Shown here: piece by piece, positions 1 through 10,906 of the stretch | How positions within the stretch are numbered: position 1 is the stretch's first letter | How the letters are laid out: each line of letters opens with the position of its first letter | Assembly (NCBI GenBank): GCA_034190875.2 | Contig: CM067357.1 | Location: 17,261,464 to 17,325,463 of the forward strand | Origin: Urechis unicinctus | Taxonomy: Eukaryota > Annelida > Polychaeta > Xenopneusta > Urechidae | Direction: 5' to 3' | Length of the DNA: 64,000 bases | Notes under the pieces: model-generated | Told to the model about the DNA's origin: nothing | Databases searched by the model: none | The model's input: the letters and a program-made list of their open reading frames with translations, nothing else | Position numbers and translations under genes: made by a program

Positions 1-450
1 GGTACGCAAAAAAATATTATTTCTGACCAAGGTCAAGAGTTTATGAGCCGTTCGTTCCAAGACAAGATACGAGGATTGAACATTGTACACAAACGTACCA
101 CAGGAGGACTACCGCAGACCAATGGAGCCTTTTAAAGGTTCAACAAAACTCTGAAATATGCCTTCCGGAAGATGGTTAATAATGACGTCTGTGGTTGGGA
201 AGAGCAGTTCGCTCCTGCTCTGTTAGCATATCGCATCTCAGACGGTAGGACGCGCGGTTCTAATCCGTGCCACCAGCTGTGGCGTGGAACCTAATGTTGA
301 CTCCGCCTATCAGAGGGAGTGTGATAGGCTTGAAGGGAAGCAAGAGGCGAGGCGATCATCTTACATGAGCCAATTGAAGGGAAAACAAAACCGGCAGCTC
401 AACAGGATTAAAACATGGGCTTATGTAACCCTGGATTACGACGAGCCTTA
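1..450 (+). pseudogene. Ty3/gypsy-type integrase fragment, decayed
   Basis: The frame opening at base 1 reads SDQGQEFMS, then TTGGLPQTNGAF, RFNKTLKYAF and LLAYR. These are hallmarks of the retroelement integrase catalytic core: the second catalytic Asp lies in SDQG, and the catalytic Glu before RFNKTLK is lost to a TAA stop at 133-135. After about base 243 the frame shifts, and a second open stretch (about 281-448) continues with a basic, Gln-rich sequence expected of the region after the core. The left end is cut by the window, so any RT/RNase H would lie further left. One stop and at least one frameshift make it inactive. It lies upstream of, and in the same direction as, the Env-like frame at 712-1836, which is the usual pol-then-env order. 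Confidence 0.8.
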
Positions 451-711
451 AACCATGACACACCTGCGGAAGGTAGTGTCGGTCAGGGGAAACGTCATCT
501 GTGTTGTGCCTCTGGACATTCCACTTCGGAAGCCGAAATATTATCACATCAATGGTCTACGTACAGAACCCGACTCTCTCACCTCTCAAGAGATAACTTC
601 TAACCTGACTTCGATAAGACTCCAACGCAAAAGACCCTCTTCACAAGCTGAACCACAGTGGAGAAGATAGGCTAAGAAAGCTAAAGTCACCGTCCTGCGT
701 GAAGTAGCAGC

Positions 712-1836
712 ATGGTTTCAACAACAAGTTTAGTGACTTTAATCATATTAATTTGGTTGCACGTGTTTCCTGTGTGTGTGTCTTTAAGCAGTGTCAGTCT
801 GTGATTGAACGGGACTGATCCAAACCGGATTATATGAGTTAATTGCAGTTTTAAAGCAACCGTGGACTGTACGGCAACAGTATCTCGAACCCTGCTCCAG
901 AATCCCTAATATTTGCTCATGACTGCTCGAAAAGTCCAAGTAGATAATCTGGACTTTTATGAAGCTCACCTAAGATGACTGCTGGGACCAGCTACAGTCC
1001 GACAGGGTTTGATCAAGCAGTTGGGGAAATATCAAAAAGTTAAATCGGCATTGCTACAGAGAAGGACGTAGAGAAAATAACGAACACAGTAAATTAACTT
1101 GTGGCAGAGTCAAATCGAAGAAAAAAAATTCTACGTGATTTAGTCATTTGTGCTAATCAAACCATGGCTCAACAGAAACAGATACAGAAGAAGGTCAAAG
1201 TACTAGCAAAGCACATTAACCAGCTACAGGAAAACACACGTTCATTATCGGAAGTGATTGATCAAGTAGGTGAAAAACTGTATCATACAGAACTGTCAAT
1301 TATGATTGAAAATGTTGTGTCATTTGTTGAAGATATCTTTAACAGTGAAATTGCAAGTTTTGATCACTTTCATTATAAGAGAGACTTAGCTGTCATCGGA
1401 CACTTAATGAAAACATTAATTCTGAGGTCATGAGAAAGAACATTCATTTAGCTGTTAGCGATGACTATTTGTAAAAGATTTGGAAGTTACAATTATTAAA
1501 TTCACTAGAGACAGCTTAGGTTATTGGGTTTCTCTGCCTATTTTAGAGGGAGAACCATATACCCTTTGGCGGGTACTGATGGTGCCCTTCCCCGCAGTGG
1601 CCAGGCAGAGGAGGCTGGTGCCGGAAGTCACTACCATTGGACATGGTTTAGAGAGTGATTATTATATAGAGGCAGATGCGTGTAAGTTTCATAACCCTAA
1701 ACTGTGTCCTCCTACAGTTGAATTTATTTCATTAAGATGTATTAATAGTATTTTTGGAAAAGATGAAGATATAAATGATTTTGAAATTAATGTAAATAGT
1801 GAGAAAAGGGAACCATTTACATACCAAATCCTCTGA
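712..1836 (+). pseudogene. Env-like glycoprotein frame of a gypsy-type element (copy 1), decayed
   Basis: An ATG at 712 opens a peptide with a strongly hydrophobic leader (LVTLIILIWLHVF, then Cys), a plausible secretion signal, which ends at a stop after about 30 codons. Frame-broken coding-like sequence follows. An open stretch at 1101-1433 is rich in Gln, Lys and heptad-like Leu/Ile/Val (coiled-coil candidate). An open stretch at 1480-1836 carries LPILEGEPYTLWRV, a Pro/Phe-rich MVPFP segment and well-spaced Cys residues. Signal peptide, coiled coil and Cys-rich ectodomain placed after an integrase fit the env of errantivirus-like Ty3/gypsy elements. The LP..EPYTL..V...P pattern recalls baculovirus-F/errantivirus-type Env, but this is inference by eye. 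At least three frame breaks make it inactive. A second copy lies inverted at 20930-21838. Confidence 0.5.
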
Positions 1837-1878
1837 AAAAAGACCCATTCATATACATTTTTTTAAAAAGGGTCACCA

Positions 1879-2145
1879 ATGCATAAACCAAAACTTAATG
1901 ATCCCAAATCATATCTAGACTACCTCGAGGAGCTACAAGGGACCCATCCATATACCGAACTAACGATTCAGAATGAAAAAGTACGTTTATTAAGGCTGCC
2001 AATTGTGCATACACGAATCGCATTGGGATTCTCACACCGTTCCCACGCTCGACGACGTTATCAACTGGGCAACTTTGATTATGTCAAGGTGCTGACAGCA
2101 ATTAGGCAATTCTCTTGGGGATGGATGGTTACCGGCTTGGGCTAG
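1879..2145 (+). CDS. Small ORF of unknown function (88 codons)
   Basis: An ATG-started frame reads MHKPKLNDPKSYLDYLEEL and later RLPIVHTRIALG. The first 50 residues look protein-like (charged, helical), and the last third is basic and less convincing. I do not recognise the family. It follows the Env-like remnant directly and contains one copy of a GACCCAT-type motif that forms an array at 2394-2570. It may be the tail of the same retroelement or chance. Confidence 0.25.
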   Translation: MHKPKLNDPKSYLDYLEELQGTHPYTELTIQNEKVRLLRLPIVHTRIALGFSHRSHARRRYQLGNFDYVKVLTAIRQFSWGWMVTGLG

Positions 2146-2393
2146 AGGGCTAGGCAAACTGAAATCCCTCCTTGTCGCATCTTGGGGGAATCACTGGTCC
2201 CGGAAGGGAAGGAGAATGTACGGACCTGACCTTTCTGTTTGCTTATCATGCCATAAAACTTGTCTCTGAAAAAACACGACCCCGATGGCAGCTGGGGTTG
2301 GCCACCATTGACCCAGGGGACCCGAGAAAACACGCAATATTGAGGCTCATACGTTAATTAAAGATATCTTGCTATTCCTGTCTGTCATAACAT

Positions 2394-2570
2394 TGATCCA
2401 TTTGTATACCCATTGCAAAACAATGACCCATTGCTATACCTCGCTGTCAAAAATACGGACCCATTGGTATACAAGGTCATTGCAAAAAAACCGACCCATT
2501 ACTAGCCCTGGCTTTAAGAAATAACGACCCATTTGTATACCAAAATGGCAGAAAACCGACCCAAATTGGC
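2394..2570 (+). repeat. Six-unit degenerate tandem repeat, period about 33 bp
   Basis: The motif GACCCATTTGTATACC recurs with small changes at 2394, 2424, 2458, 2493, 2526 and 2558, separated by A-rich spacers. Single related motifs also occur at 1842 and 1941, downstream of and inside the preceding reading frames. Its role is unknown. Confidence 0.7.
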
Positions 2571-2604
2571 GGAACATCCCTAGTAACCTTCACATAGAGA
2601 GACA

Positions 2605-2623
2605 CCCCCCCCGGGGGGGGGGG
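2605..2623 (+). repeat. C8-G11 homopolymer palindrome
   Basis: Eight C are followed directly by eleven G, a self-complementary run. Similar G runs start the repeats at 6331 and 6821. It may be a repeat end or an assembly-fragile site. Confidence 0.8.
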
Positions 2624-2673
2624 ACGAAATACTATGACGCCCCCATTACTCTTCATATCTCAGCCCACTCTCC

Positions 2674-2787
2674 ATGGCAGACATGTTTGAGGTTTCGCTA
2701 ACAGAAGCCGATGCGCAAGGAGATCGTGTCAGTCCAACATTTGACATGGAAATGGACCACGGATTTTGGTCAACCCCGGGTGGTTAA
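2674..2787 (+). other. Short ORF (37 codons) sharing its start with a sequence at 19.4 kb
   Basis: The frame begins MADMFEVSLTEADAQ and ends in TAA. The 27 bases around its ATG (2664-2690) recur at 19442-19468 with one mismatch, where the ATG reads GTG. It could be the first exon of an amplified gene or element. Nothing else identifies it. Confidence 0.25.
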
Positions 2788-2929
2788 TGGCACAGTTGAT
2801 AATGAATGGGTTGGATTGTAATATAATACAGTGCCAGTGCTGATGTATTCTGGAACGGTCCCAAGTGCTGTTAAACCCTATACTAACCAACCAACTATGC
2901 AACGTCGCCGGATATTGACCGTAGACCGA

Positions 2930-4130
2930 GATAAGAGATGTCTAGTTTCACATCCTATCGCTTGAACTACATAGAAGTTGTACTTACATTCAAAACACAG
3001 ATTTTACCCGGCATGGCAGTTGAATTATAAAAGAGGAATATTCGGTATATGGTAGTGATCATTCATCCCGGGTTTACAGGGAGAGGCCTCATTAAATCTG
3101 ACCCGAATTATTTTACCACAGGCGTGGAATAGGGTATTCAGCAAATTGGGTGTATCTTGAGGAACAGAAATTCTAGTTACATACTGACCATTTAGCCCTC
3201 AAATAGATATAGGGGTTAAAGCAGCCTTAGGGTATACAAGCAAGATGGGTAACATTCATACAGCAATATCAATGTGAAGTGAGTTATGTTAAAGGGAACG
3301 ACAACATAGTCCTAGACGCGTCAAGTTGACCCTTGTGAGGTGACGCGTGACAGCTATTTCGTTTTCACTGCGTTTCACTACCCCCTTATGACATCACACG
3401 CATTGATCATTTTCCCGATATTGACACCATCACCTCTGTTGTTAACACCTTTGATTCTCCGATTCCCCGCGGAACAAGACGGGATAAAAACGCGAACTAT
3501 TTCGTTGCTGACTATCGTCTGTATCATATATGTAAATCACAGGGACCGAAGCCTCATAAAGCAATGGCACATATAGTTTTCACTCAGAACCTCAAAGAAC
3601 ACTTCTTCCAAATACATCAGATGCACCTCTAGGAGGGCCTCTGGGGGCTTTGCATATGATTTCAGTCATGCAGCCGCGTTGTGCTTGGATCGGGATGATG
3701 AGGAGCTTAAACGAATGTACACATATGTCCTGACATCCACACAGATTAGACACCCTCATTCATGCGTCGTCAGTTATCAAGAATCACAGGTTCGATTGCA
3801 ATTCCGACAACCACAGCTTTGACAATGCCCCGTTACCACGCCATTGGTAATCAAAGTCCCAGATAAAAGGCATGTATCTGGTCTACGCGGGATGCCGTAC
3901 ATGGCCTCTGTTGCCACAAACGGCTCAAAGCTAGAGACAACGAACGAACGTACGCGGGATCAGTTGTGTGCCGACACTCTGCCACTTACCTCAACCGACA
4001 CTTGTGTATTGTCCTCCGCTGCCACACGAACTCCACGTAAACTGTAAGTACAGGTTTAACTTTTAGAAGACTTTTACGTATATACCTTGTCTTCTTCCAC
4101 ACAGCGCTATATTATTGACACTATATTATC
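2930..4130 (+). repeat. Tandem segmental duplication, copy A
   Basis: This block matches 4745-6122 over most of its length at moderate identity. Shared landmarks include GTGACGCGTGACAGCTAT, TTGATCATTTTCCCGAT, GCTTGGATCGGGATGAT and the closing GACACTATA stretch. The copies differ by insertions and deletions of up to about 200 bp. About 600 bp without a gene separates them. Confidence 0.8.
3349..3823 (+). pseudogene. Decayed protein of unknown family (copy A)
   Basis: An open frame without an ATG runs from about 3349 to a TAG near 3633 and contains PYDITRIDHFPDIDTITS, FVADYRLYH, KPHKAMAH and QNLKEHFFQIHQMHL. After a frame change it continues to about 3823 with DFSHAAALCLDRDDEELK and YVLTSTQIRHPHS. 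Copy B keeps the same peptides, with several differences at silent third positions (for example in FSHAAALCLDRDD). That argues the shared ancestor was translated. No known family was recognised. A mobile-element protein or a duplicated host gene are both possible. Confidence 0.45.
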
Positions 4131-4744
4131 AAAGCAGTTGCACCTTATATTAGCAAAGCAAACCTAAAATTAAAAAAGGACAACAACTCTGCTTGAACGG
4201 TCACGAACATAGCTATTGGAGGCAGTGCCCGATGTCCAATTGTGACACCCTGATGAACACTGTTATTGTACTCTTGAACTTGAACGTTATACACTTACTG
4301 TCTGAATGAGTCAGATATGGCGAGGTTATCCAAATAGTGAATTGTTTTGTGCCTGAAATTCATCGACCACTCTCATATTGTCACTTAGTTTTTAGGCCCT
4401 TTGACACTTTGTATTGTGCCATTGAATACAATGTTAAACAATGAACGTTTTGATTAAGTCTTGTCATTACGTTTAGTTGAGAATCATGTCAAGAACAGTC
4501 GAACCTCGAGGTATAGTATGAAACTATACCAAATTGTGATGAATTTGAACGATGTCGACCCATCATCAAGCGTTTTGTTAAGCTTTAAATATATGGCTTA
4601 ATCGGTCAATTTGAAGTCAGAGCTTGCAACGAAGGGATATCCGTGAGACATAAATCAGACGGCTGCCTTTCTGTACGCCTTCAATGTAAAATAACCACAT
4701 ATTAATTAACATCCGTTAATTAATCGCAATAATCAAAGTCTGAA
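4131..4744 (+). other. Spacer between duplicated blocks, old repeat remnant
   Basis: No gene is seen. Bases 4340-4500 resemble the repeat at 11420-11530 and 12510-12550 (shared phrases GACCACTCTCATATTGT and CATTACGTTTAGTTG-like). Confidence 0.5.
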
Positions 4745-6122
4745 GAGTGTATCTTAATGTTAACACATCTTATCGCTTGAATTACACAGAAAATAGTGCT
4801 AACATTGCACACACAGACTTTACCCGGCATGAAAGTTTAATTACTAAAGAGAAATATTTGGTATATGGTAGTGATCTCTCGCCCGTGAGGTGACGCGTGA
4901 CAGCTATGTTGTTTTCACTGCGTCAACTTGTCAGTGTTGCCTGATTAGCTCTCGAGTGTCAGTCGTGGGCTTTAATTGAGACATGTTGATTCGGGACTTG
5001 ACTCCTGGCTACCAACGGAGCAACACGGGAGAAAACCCACATGAAGTAACAGATAAAGGCTTAGAAACAATGCACCCTTATGGCATCACACACACCAATG
5101 CTGGTGGTGGCATTGATCATTTTCCCGATGTTCACATCATCACCTCTGTTGGCTTCTTCACAATTACCGTCCAAATCTCGCCTCCACGCCCCTCAATCAC
5201 GACCCGAGAAGCCGGTCTTGTTATCAGCCATTCATCATCCTGAAATAATTACCAAGCCAACAATACGGATTACTACGGACAAAACCCCAGGTTTAGTTCC
5301 ACAATGTTCCATCTATCACAACTACCCCTTCTCTCGTTGGAAGGCGGATCGGGAGACTAAATCCGTATACACACCCTATATGCAGCCTGCTTATACGCCT
5401 CCTCAAATATGGCATGTACTTACACTAACAGGCAAGAGGCAGATATGCTGCTCAAACGCGAGCTGAACTATAGCATTGCTAACTATGTTCTGTATCATAT
5501 GTTGACGTCACAGAAATCGAAGCCTCATAAAACAATGGCACAATTAGATATCATTCAGAACATCAAGGAACACTTCCTCAAAATACATCACTGATGCGCC
5601 TCTACGGAGGCATATGGGATTTCAGTCATGCCGCCGCGTTATGCTTGGATCGGGATGATCAGGGACATGATCAGTTATATACACACGTGTAAATCCTGAC
5701 ATACACACAGATAAGACAACCTCATTCATGCGTCGGTCCCTTATTAAGGATCACATGTTAGATTGCAATTCCGACACACACAGCTGTCACTGAGGGTCGA
5801 GTGTTTGCACTTCAATGCGACCTTAATGATTCACCTCGCCACCGTTTATCAAAGTCCCTCATTAAAGGCAGCATCTATGGACTACGCTCCACAGTGACAT
5901 GCAACCTTTGACGCTGGTCTACGCGTGATCAGTTGCGTGCCGACACTCTACCATTGCCTCAACCGACACTGATTCTCTCGATCCTCTGCTGCCGCACGAA
6001 ATCCAAGTATATATCGTAAGTACAGGTTAAACTAAGTTGCACTTGTAAAACTATTCGAATACGCTTACCTTGTGATCTTCCACACGATGCAAACTTGACA
6101 CTATAATATTATAACAGGTGCA
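4745..6122 (+). repeat. Tandem segmental duplication, copy B
   Basis: Partner of 2930-4130. This copy retains about 210 bp (around 5200-5460) that copy A lacks, and lacks sequence that copy A has around 3070-3330. Confidence 0.8.
5061..5690 (+). pseudogene. Decayed protein of unknown family (copy B)
   Basis: Matches copy A: one frame reads HPYGITHTNAGGGIDHFPD then VHIITSVGF, and a second reads NYVLYHMLTSQKSKPHKTMA then QNIKEHFLKIHH before a stop at about 5592. Beyond that, FSHAAALCLDRDDQ is preserved. The coding parts lie in different frames and are separated by stops, so it is not functional. Function unknown. Confidence 0.45.
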
Positions 6123-6330
6123 CAAGCCGTGCGCGACGGGAATATTAATATATACCGCCGTGCGCGAGGCGCTGTACGTCGTGTGGTGAGCGTTTTATTT
6201 CTAGTGTCCATAGGTTCTCATCAATGTTGTGTACTTACGTATCTTACTTTCGTTCACGGCAACCCCAGTCTTGGAAATATGACGTCACATTACGCAGTTT
6301 CAGTTTCACTCGCCATGTGGTTGCGGGTTC

Positions 6331-6545
6331 GGGGTGGGGGGGGGGGGGGACTTAACTACTTAAGTGTATAGGTAGTATACATGTGCCGCACAAAGGGGTA
6401 TGTTTTTCAGGTCTCATGACTTGTACGACGGGTTTCGTTAGGCCTCGTATTTGTACGATGGGGTTAGCCCTACAAGACAAATTCATGTTACCGTTACACC
6501 GGAGCTACGATGGGGTTAGCCCTACAAGACGTCTGCGTAGACGTC
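6331..6545 (+). repeat. G-run-ended repeat, partial copy
   Basis: It begins with a run of about 18 bases that is almost all G, then ACTTAAGTGTATAGGTAGTA and CATGTGCCGCAC, matching 6831-6875. Inside, TACGATGGGGTTAGCCCTAC occurs twice (6454 and 6505), and a short hairpin GACGTCT-GCGT-AGACGTC lies at 6528-6545. No coding potential. Confidence 0.6.
6479..6508 (+). repeat. 30-bp perfect direct repeat, first copy
   Basis: Identical to 7314-7343. The unit includes CATGTTACCGTTACACCGG. The copies flank the repeat at 6821-7046. Confidence 0.85.
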
Positions 6546-6820
6546 TTACCTTTTTTCGAAACAACGCAATGCGAATATTTTTAGATCGATTCAGACAACT
6601 ACCAAGCACAAAAAATACACAATTGATGGAGTTATAGAACGCAATGATGTTTTATGGACGATTTTATCCCTTTTTGGCGGGGGATTTCATCCATGGTAAT
6701 TATTTATAGTTCGATCAATTTGGGAAGCGGTAAAAAGTCAGAAACACAGCAACATGTTTGTTTACAAGTTCAAGTCCACATGCATTGCCCATGCGCAGCA
6801 TGACGAAGTCTAATGCTAAG

Positions 6821-7046
6821 CCCGGGGGGGGGGGCACTTAAGTGTAATGATATAGTATACATGTGCCGCACGAAGTGGGTGGTTTTTTTTTCGACATCTC
6901 GACTTTTACCACGGGTTAGACATTCGCATAATACCTTGTACGATGGAGTATACTTTTTCTCATTCTCAACGAGTACAACGGGGTACAGGTTTTCGAGGTC
7001 CCGCGGCACACCCCTATCCGAGTTAGGGTAAGTGCCCCCCCACTTG
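6821..7046 (+). mobile_element. Short MITE-like repeat with G-run inverted ends
   Basis: The left end is a G run followed by CACTTAAGTG. The right end is GTAAGTG followed by seven C. The ends are therefore short inverted repeats (GGGGGGGCACTTA). The 226-bp interior is non-coding and carries repeated TACGA(T/C)GGGGTA-like phrases. A partial relative starts at 6331. A non-autonomous DNA transposon is plausible, but no clear target duplication was found. Confidence 0.45.
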
Positions 7047-9810
7047 GGATGCTAAGGCAATGCGGGAAATCGCGAGAATTAATAGTTTCCAAAATGGCAG
7101 ACATCATATCGCGATTTGTTCGGAAACGAACTATCGATGGCATTTATTGAAGAATAGCGTCGAGTGGTGGTAAGTTTTTTTGGAGCGAAAGGTCTATTTT
7201 TTGTAAAGGCTCTTGATATATGTTATTTTCTAGGTGCGAAATGTAGCCCTTCGCGAGATATAGTCCAAACTAAATATCGCCGACTGTGTTTGACTAACTG
7301 TTCGTAACGGTATAAATTCATGTTACCGTTACACCGGAGCTACACAAAATTCCGTCTCGTACACTAACTCAACTTGTTCATAAGCAAACATATATGTGAA
7401 AAATTATTCTTTATATGTATTTTTGATTAATTAACGTGTATAATTGGAATCAGACACTAAAGCCACTTACTGTATTGTCTTAGTAGGATCAACTAATTGG
7501 TAGTTTGTTTTCATGTTGTCTCAATATTTATAAGCTATTTAGACATCGATTGTTATTAGAAATATAGCTTATGTCACTTCAAATAAATAATCATACATTT
7601 TTGTTTAGACCTGAGCGATGATCCAATCATGAAATGAATTTAGCCCTGCTTGATCTCATAACGCGATGTGCTCTATGATTCTACCTAGCACACTTTTCAA
7701 TAAAAATATTCAGCCAAAAGATGAACAAATCAATAACTTATAGCAATAAAATCAACAAACACGCATGGGCTGTTTATCTATCGTCTCAGGTCCTCTGGGA
7801 TTGCCGCATTGGGTGTGTGTTGAAGATATATGGTCTTCTAATTGGTCGAGGTGGCCCGCACCTAGACCTACAGTAGGCCTCTATGTCTGCAGTGGAGGCC
7901 GACCTCAGGCCACGCCAAATGTGATGGACTGGTCAATCATGAAATATTTCTTCGACCTACTCTTTATCCATTTGAAATAGCCATACGGATGTCAATTTGT
8001 TCGATTCAAATGTTGATTACCTTGTTGGCTGAAGTTGTAGGAAAGCTGAAATACATAGCACCTGTAAATATCCATGGAAAACAAATTCGAAGCGGAATAT
8101 CGTCCACAAATGTGTCTGCTCAAGTCTATGCGAAAACGAAGCAATTTCGTCATAACGTTATTTGTTATCCGAAAAGCGATAAAAGGAGCAGCATTAATGG
8201 TTGCGATATGTTTTTTATTGATTTGTGCATATATTGAAGTTTGATGACAATCTAGATTTTTCAGTGAGCACCGTAAAATGTTTGAGAATAACCAGATTTG
8301 GTTCATCTTTGTATTTGTTTAACTATGAATGGCAGTGAGATTAATCGTTGGTTGTCAATCACATTTTGACTAAGCCAAACGCCAGACCTAACAGATAGTA
8401 GTTAGGTCTGTTAACCGGGCTAGCCCGCACCCAGCAATCGATCAGAAAACATTTGTTGCAATTTTTCTTGTGAAGCAAAGAATCTTCCCTAAGTGATACA
8501 TGGACCCCTCTTATATTAATATATAATTTCAAACCCAAAATCAACTCCACATGATATTTGACCGTCCGACGGTACTAATTTGACCCTTGATTTATTGGAT
8601 AAAAATGTATGCATAATCTTTTGTACTTAGCCCAACAGACCTAGACTGGGTGCCAGGCAGCTCCTGTACTTGGTTCGAAGAAGATCTGATAGCCCGATGG
8701 GCAATACCTTATGATGGCACATTTCGTTATAATTGCCTGAACTCACACGTGGACCCTTTCTACCTTATATGACCTTGAACCAGGGCTTAGCCAGGATATG
8801 AAAACTGCCCGTCCACCGTGACCTGGATCACCGATTATCATAACGTGTTTTATGTTAGCTTTCGTAAACGTTATGATGACACTCGATGAATCGGTGATTA
8901 TGTCATGTATAACTCAAGTTACCGTAAATATCTCGCTATCAGACAGAATGATTCATTGACAACTCGATCATTCTTTGATGCGAATTATTTAAAGTGAAAG
9001 TACACAGGTGAAATGGTTCACTCAATGTGGTGAGAGTAGGCAATTATGACCTCACCAATAGTCACTATCGCGATTATGACAGTCAATATGATATATTACC
9101 CTATTGCAATTTGTGAGCTTCATTCCCGAGCCAACTGTGCAGTTTAGTTGATCCTGGGAAATGCGATACCGTGAGACACATATTTCAGAATGATGCTCCA
9201 ATTGACCCAATGTATGCCAACCCTACTAGTTTTCATCATTCTTACATACCTCAAATATCGTGTATCATTTTAGATCAGATATAAAATGGACATAGACTGG
9301 GACATTTTTTGCGAGGAGAAAAAGCTGGTCGTAACTCCATTCACCATCGCTATTACGTTACGTATTATGACGCTGATTAACTCCAAGTATCATGAAAAGC
9401 GTTATTAAACAGAACAGTACTTATTTTTATCGTAGATGAGAAACTAAATGAGTATTTTATCTGTTTATACTGGCTGGGATAATTCTTTTTTTTGCGGCCA
9501 GGGAGGCGCGGACAGGTTGACGGTCTTTTGGTGAAAATTCAAGCACGTCCAAATCAACGACTCACCCGTCAAATGGACGGGTGAACGGGTCTCTGGCTAA
9601 GACCCTGCCTTGAACCTCTGATGTATTCGACAAAAAGGTCTCTTGTGCAATGCAAAGCCAGTTGGGAATAATTCTTACGGCAGTTCAGCAAAGACTGCTT
9701 ATAACACCACTACAACGTCTCTCTGTGCATCTCTTTTATTAGGCTGTCAGCCTGTTTGTAAACTTCTATTGAGTTTTTTCTTGTTGAGAGAACTACCTGG
9801 CACAAAAGAA
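7047..9810. other. No gene seen; AT-rich, with old repeats
   Basis: Bases 7314-7343 are the second copy of the 30-bp repeat. From about 8340, phrases such as CATGGACCCCTCTTAT belong to the degenerate repeat family described at 10440-12130. ORFs on both strands at 7.99-8.31 kb overlap each other and look like chance. Confidence 0.5.
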
Positions 9811-10236
9811 CCCCTTGTGGGTCTAGGGGAAGAATAGTCCAATTATATCCTCTTGCGTGTCATAAGAGGCGACTAACATAGAGGGCAACTTGTTGGCCTT
9901 GAGTTGCGACTCATGTAGGTGGACAATGGGATCCTGGTGGTTGAATGGAGAGCTCCATGTGAGGGCCATATTTGTAACTTACCACTTTGGCTTGATCTCT
10001 CTGAGAGGAGCGGCTTTAATAGGCTGGTCCAGTCAATCTGGGGCAGACATAATTGTTGAAAAATTTATTTCCACCTACTTGTTCATATTCATGCGTGTGG
10101 ATTTTTCTATCTTTTCAACCATTTTTCCTTAAAAGGCAGCTGCTCAATTATGTCAATCTATCTCATACGTATTCTAACTTTGTAGGCACCATATAGCACA
10201 TAGGTGTGTAGACAAACCCTGTATTTACTTACCTGC
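9811..10236 (+). mobile_element. SINE-like short element (LINE-derived family), full length
   Basis: It starts CCCCTTGTGGGTCTAGGGG, contains the core CATAAGAGGCGACTAAC and TTGCGACTCATG, then CTGGTCCAGTCAATC and GGCAGCTGCTCAATTATG, and ends GGCACCATATAGCAC...CTTACC. The same order is seen in all copies below. The 3' end matches the LINE tail at 28370-28418. It is diverged from the others, so it is an older copy. Confidence 0.75.
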
Positions 10237-10892
10237 TTCAAAGAAGTCTTATTATGATGATAAGTCTTTGTTAACTTAAAATCAGATCTGCATGATCCTT
10301 GCCTTGGAGTTAGTGGACCATTTAAACCCACTAGCATCATGACTTGTTAGCTCAGCTTATCAGCAGAACTTATCATATATCATTGCTGCAGTGTTTGTCT
10401 TTCTGCTCATTACATTTGAAGGCATGATTTGTTTTAAAGCAAAGTAGCAGCCCCACATCATACATGGACATGTTTGAACTTTGACCTCTGAGTTATTGAT
10501 AACAAAATTATAAGAAATCACCTCTTCTATGCTAACCCAATTGGTAATTGAATATGTTGTTGCTCAGCAATTAGAACAATATAGCAACTTCTTTAGGTCA
10601 AAATATGAAATCTGGTGGGTTTAAATATAACCTCATTTTCAGGTCAGCTCCTTAACTGCATAATCTTGAGAGGTGCATTTGGTCACAATTTCTTGTGTAA
10701 TGTTATGATTACACTTTCTTTCTAGCATATTTTAGTGTGGGAGTATGATGGCACCTTATATAAGAGAAGTTTCTTTGACCATTGTAAAGGTAAAAGTCAC
10801 CAATAAGGAGTGTTTGAAGCTGATACATTTTTGATGGCACGTTTTCTTATAAAATTGTGTCAACATCTAGCAAAGCACAAATGAACCTTGCT

Positions 10893-10906
10893 TGACCTTT
10901 GACCCC
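10893..10906 (+). promoter_or_regulatory. DR1-type nuclear receptor half-site pair (in repeat)
   Basis: TGACCTTTGACCCC is the complement of AGGTCA-n-AGGTCA spaced by one base, the DR1 pattern bound by RXR/HNF4/COUP-type receptors. It lies inside an old repeat and activity is unknown. Confidence 0.3.

Noticed and set aside
3785-3815. GGTTCGATTGC as a tRNA T-arm
   Set aside because: No matching acceptor, D or anticodon arms; the equivalent site in the duplicated block is changed.
7989-8306. Overlapping ORFs of 82 (+) and 104 (-) codons
   Set aside because: They are mutually antisense, have no motif and lie beside old repeats.
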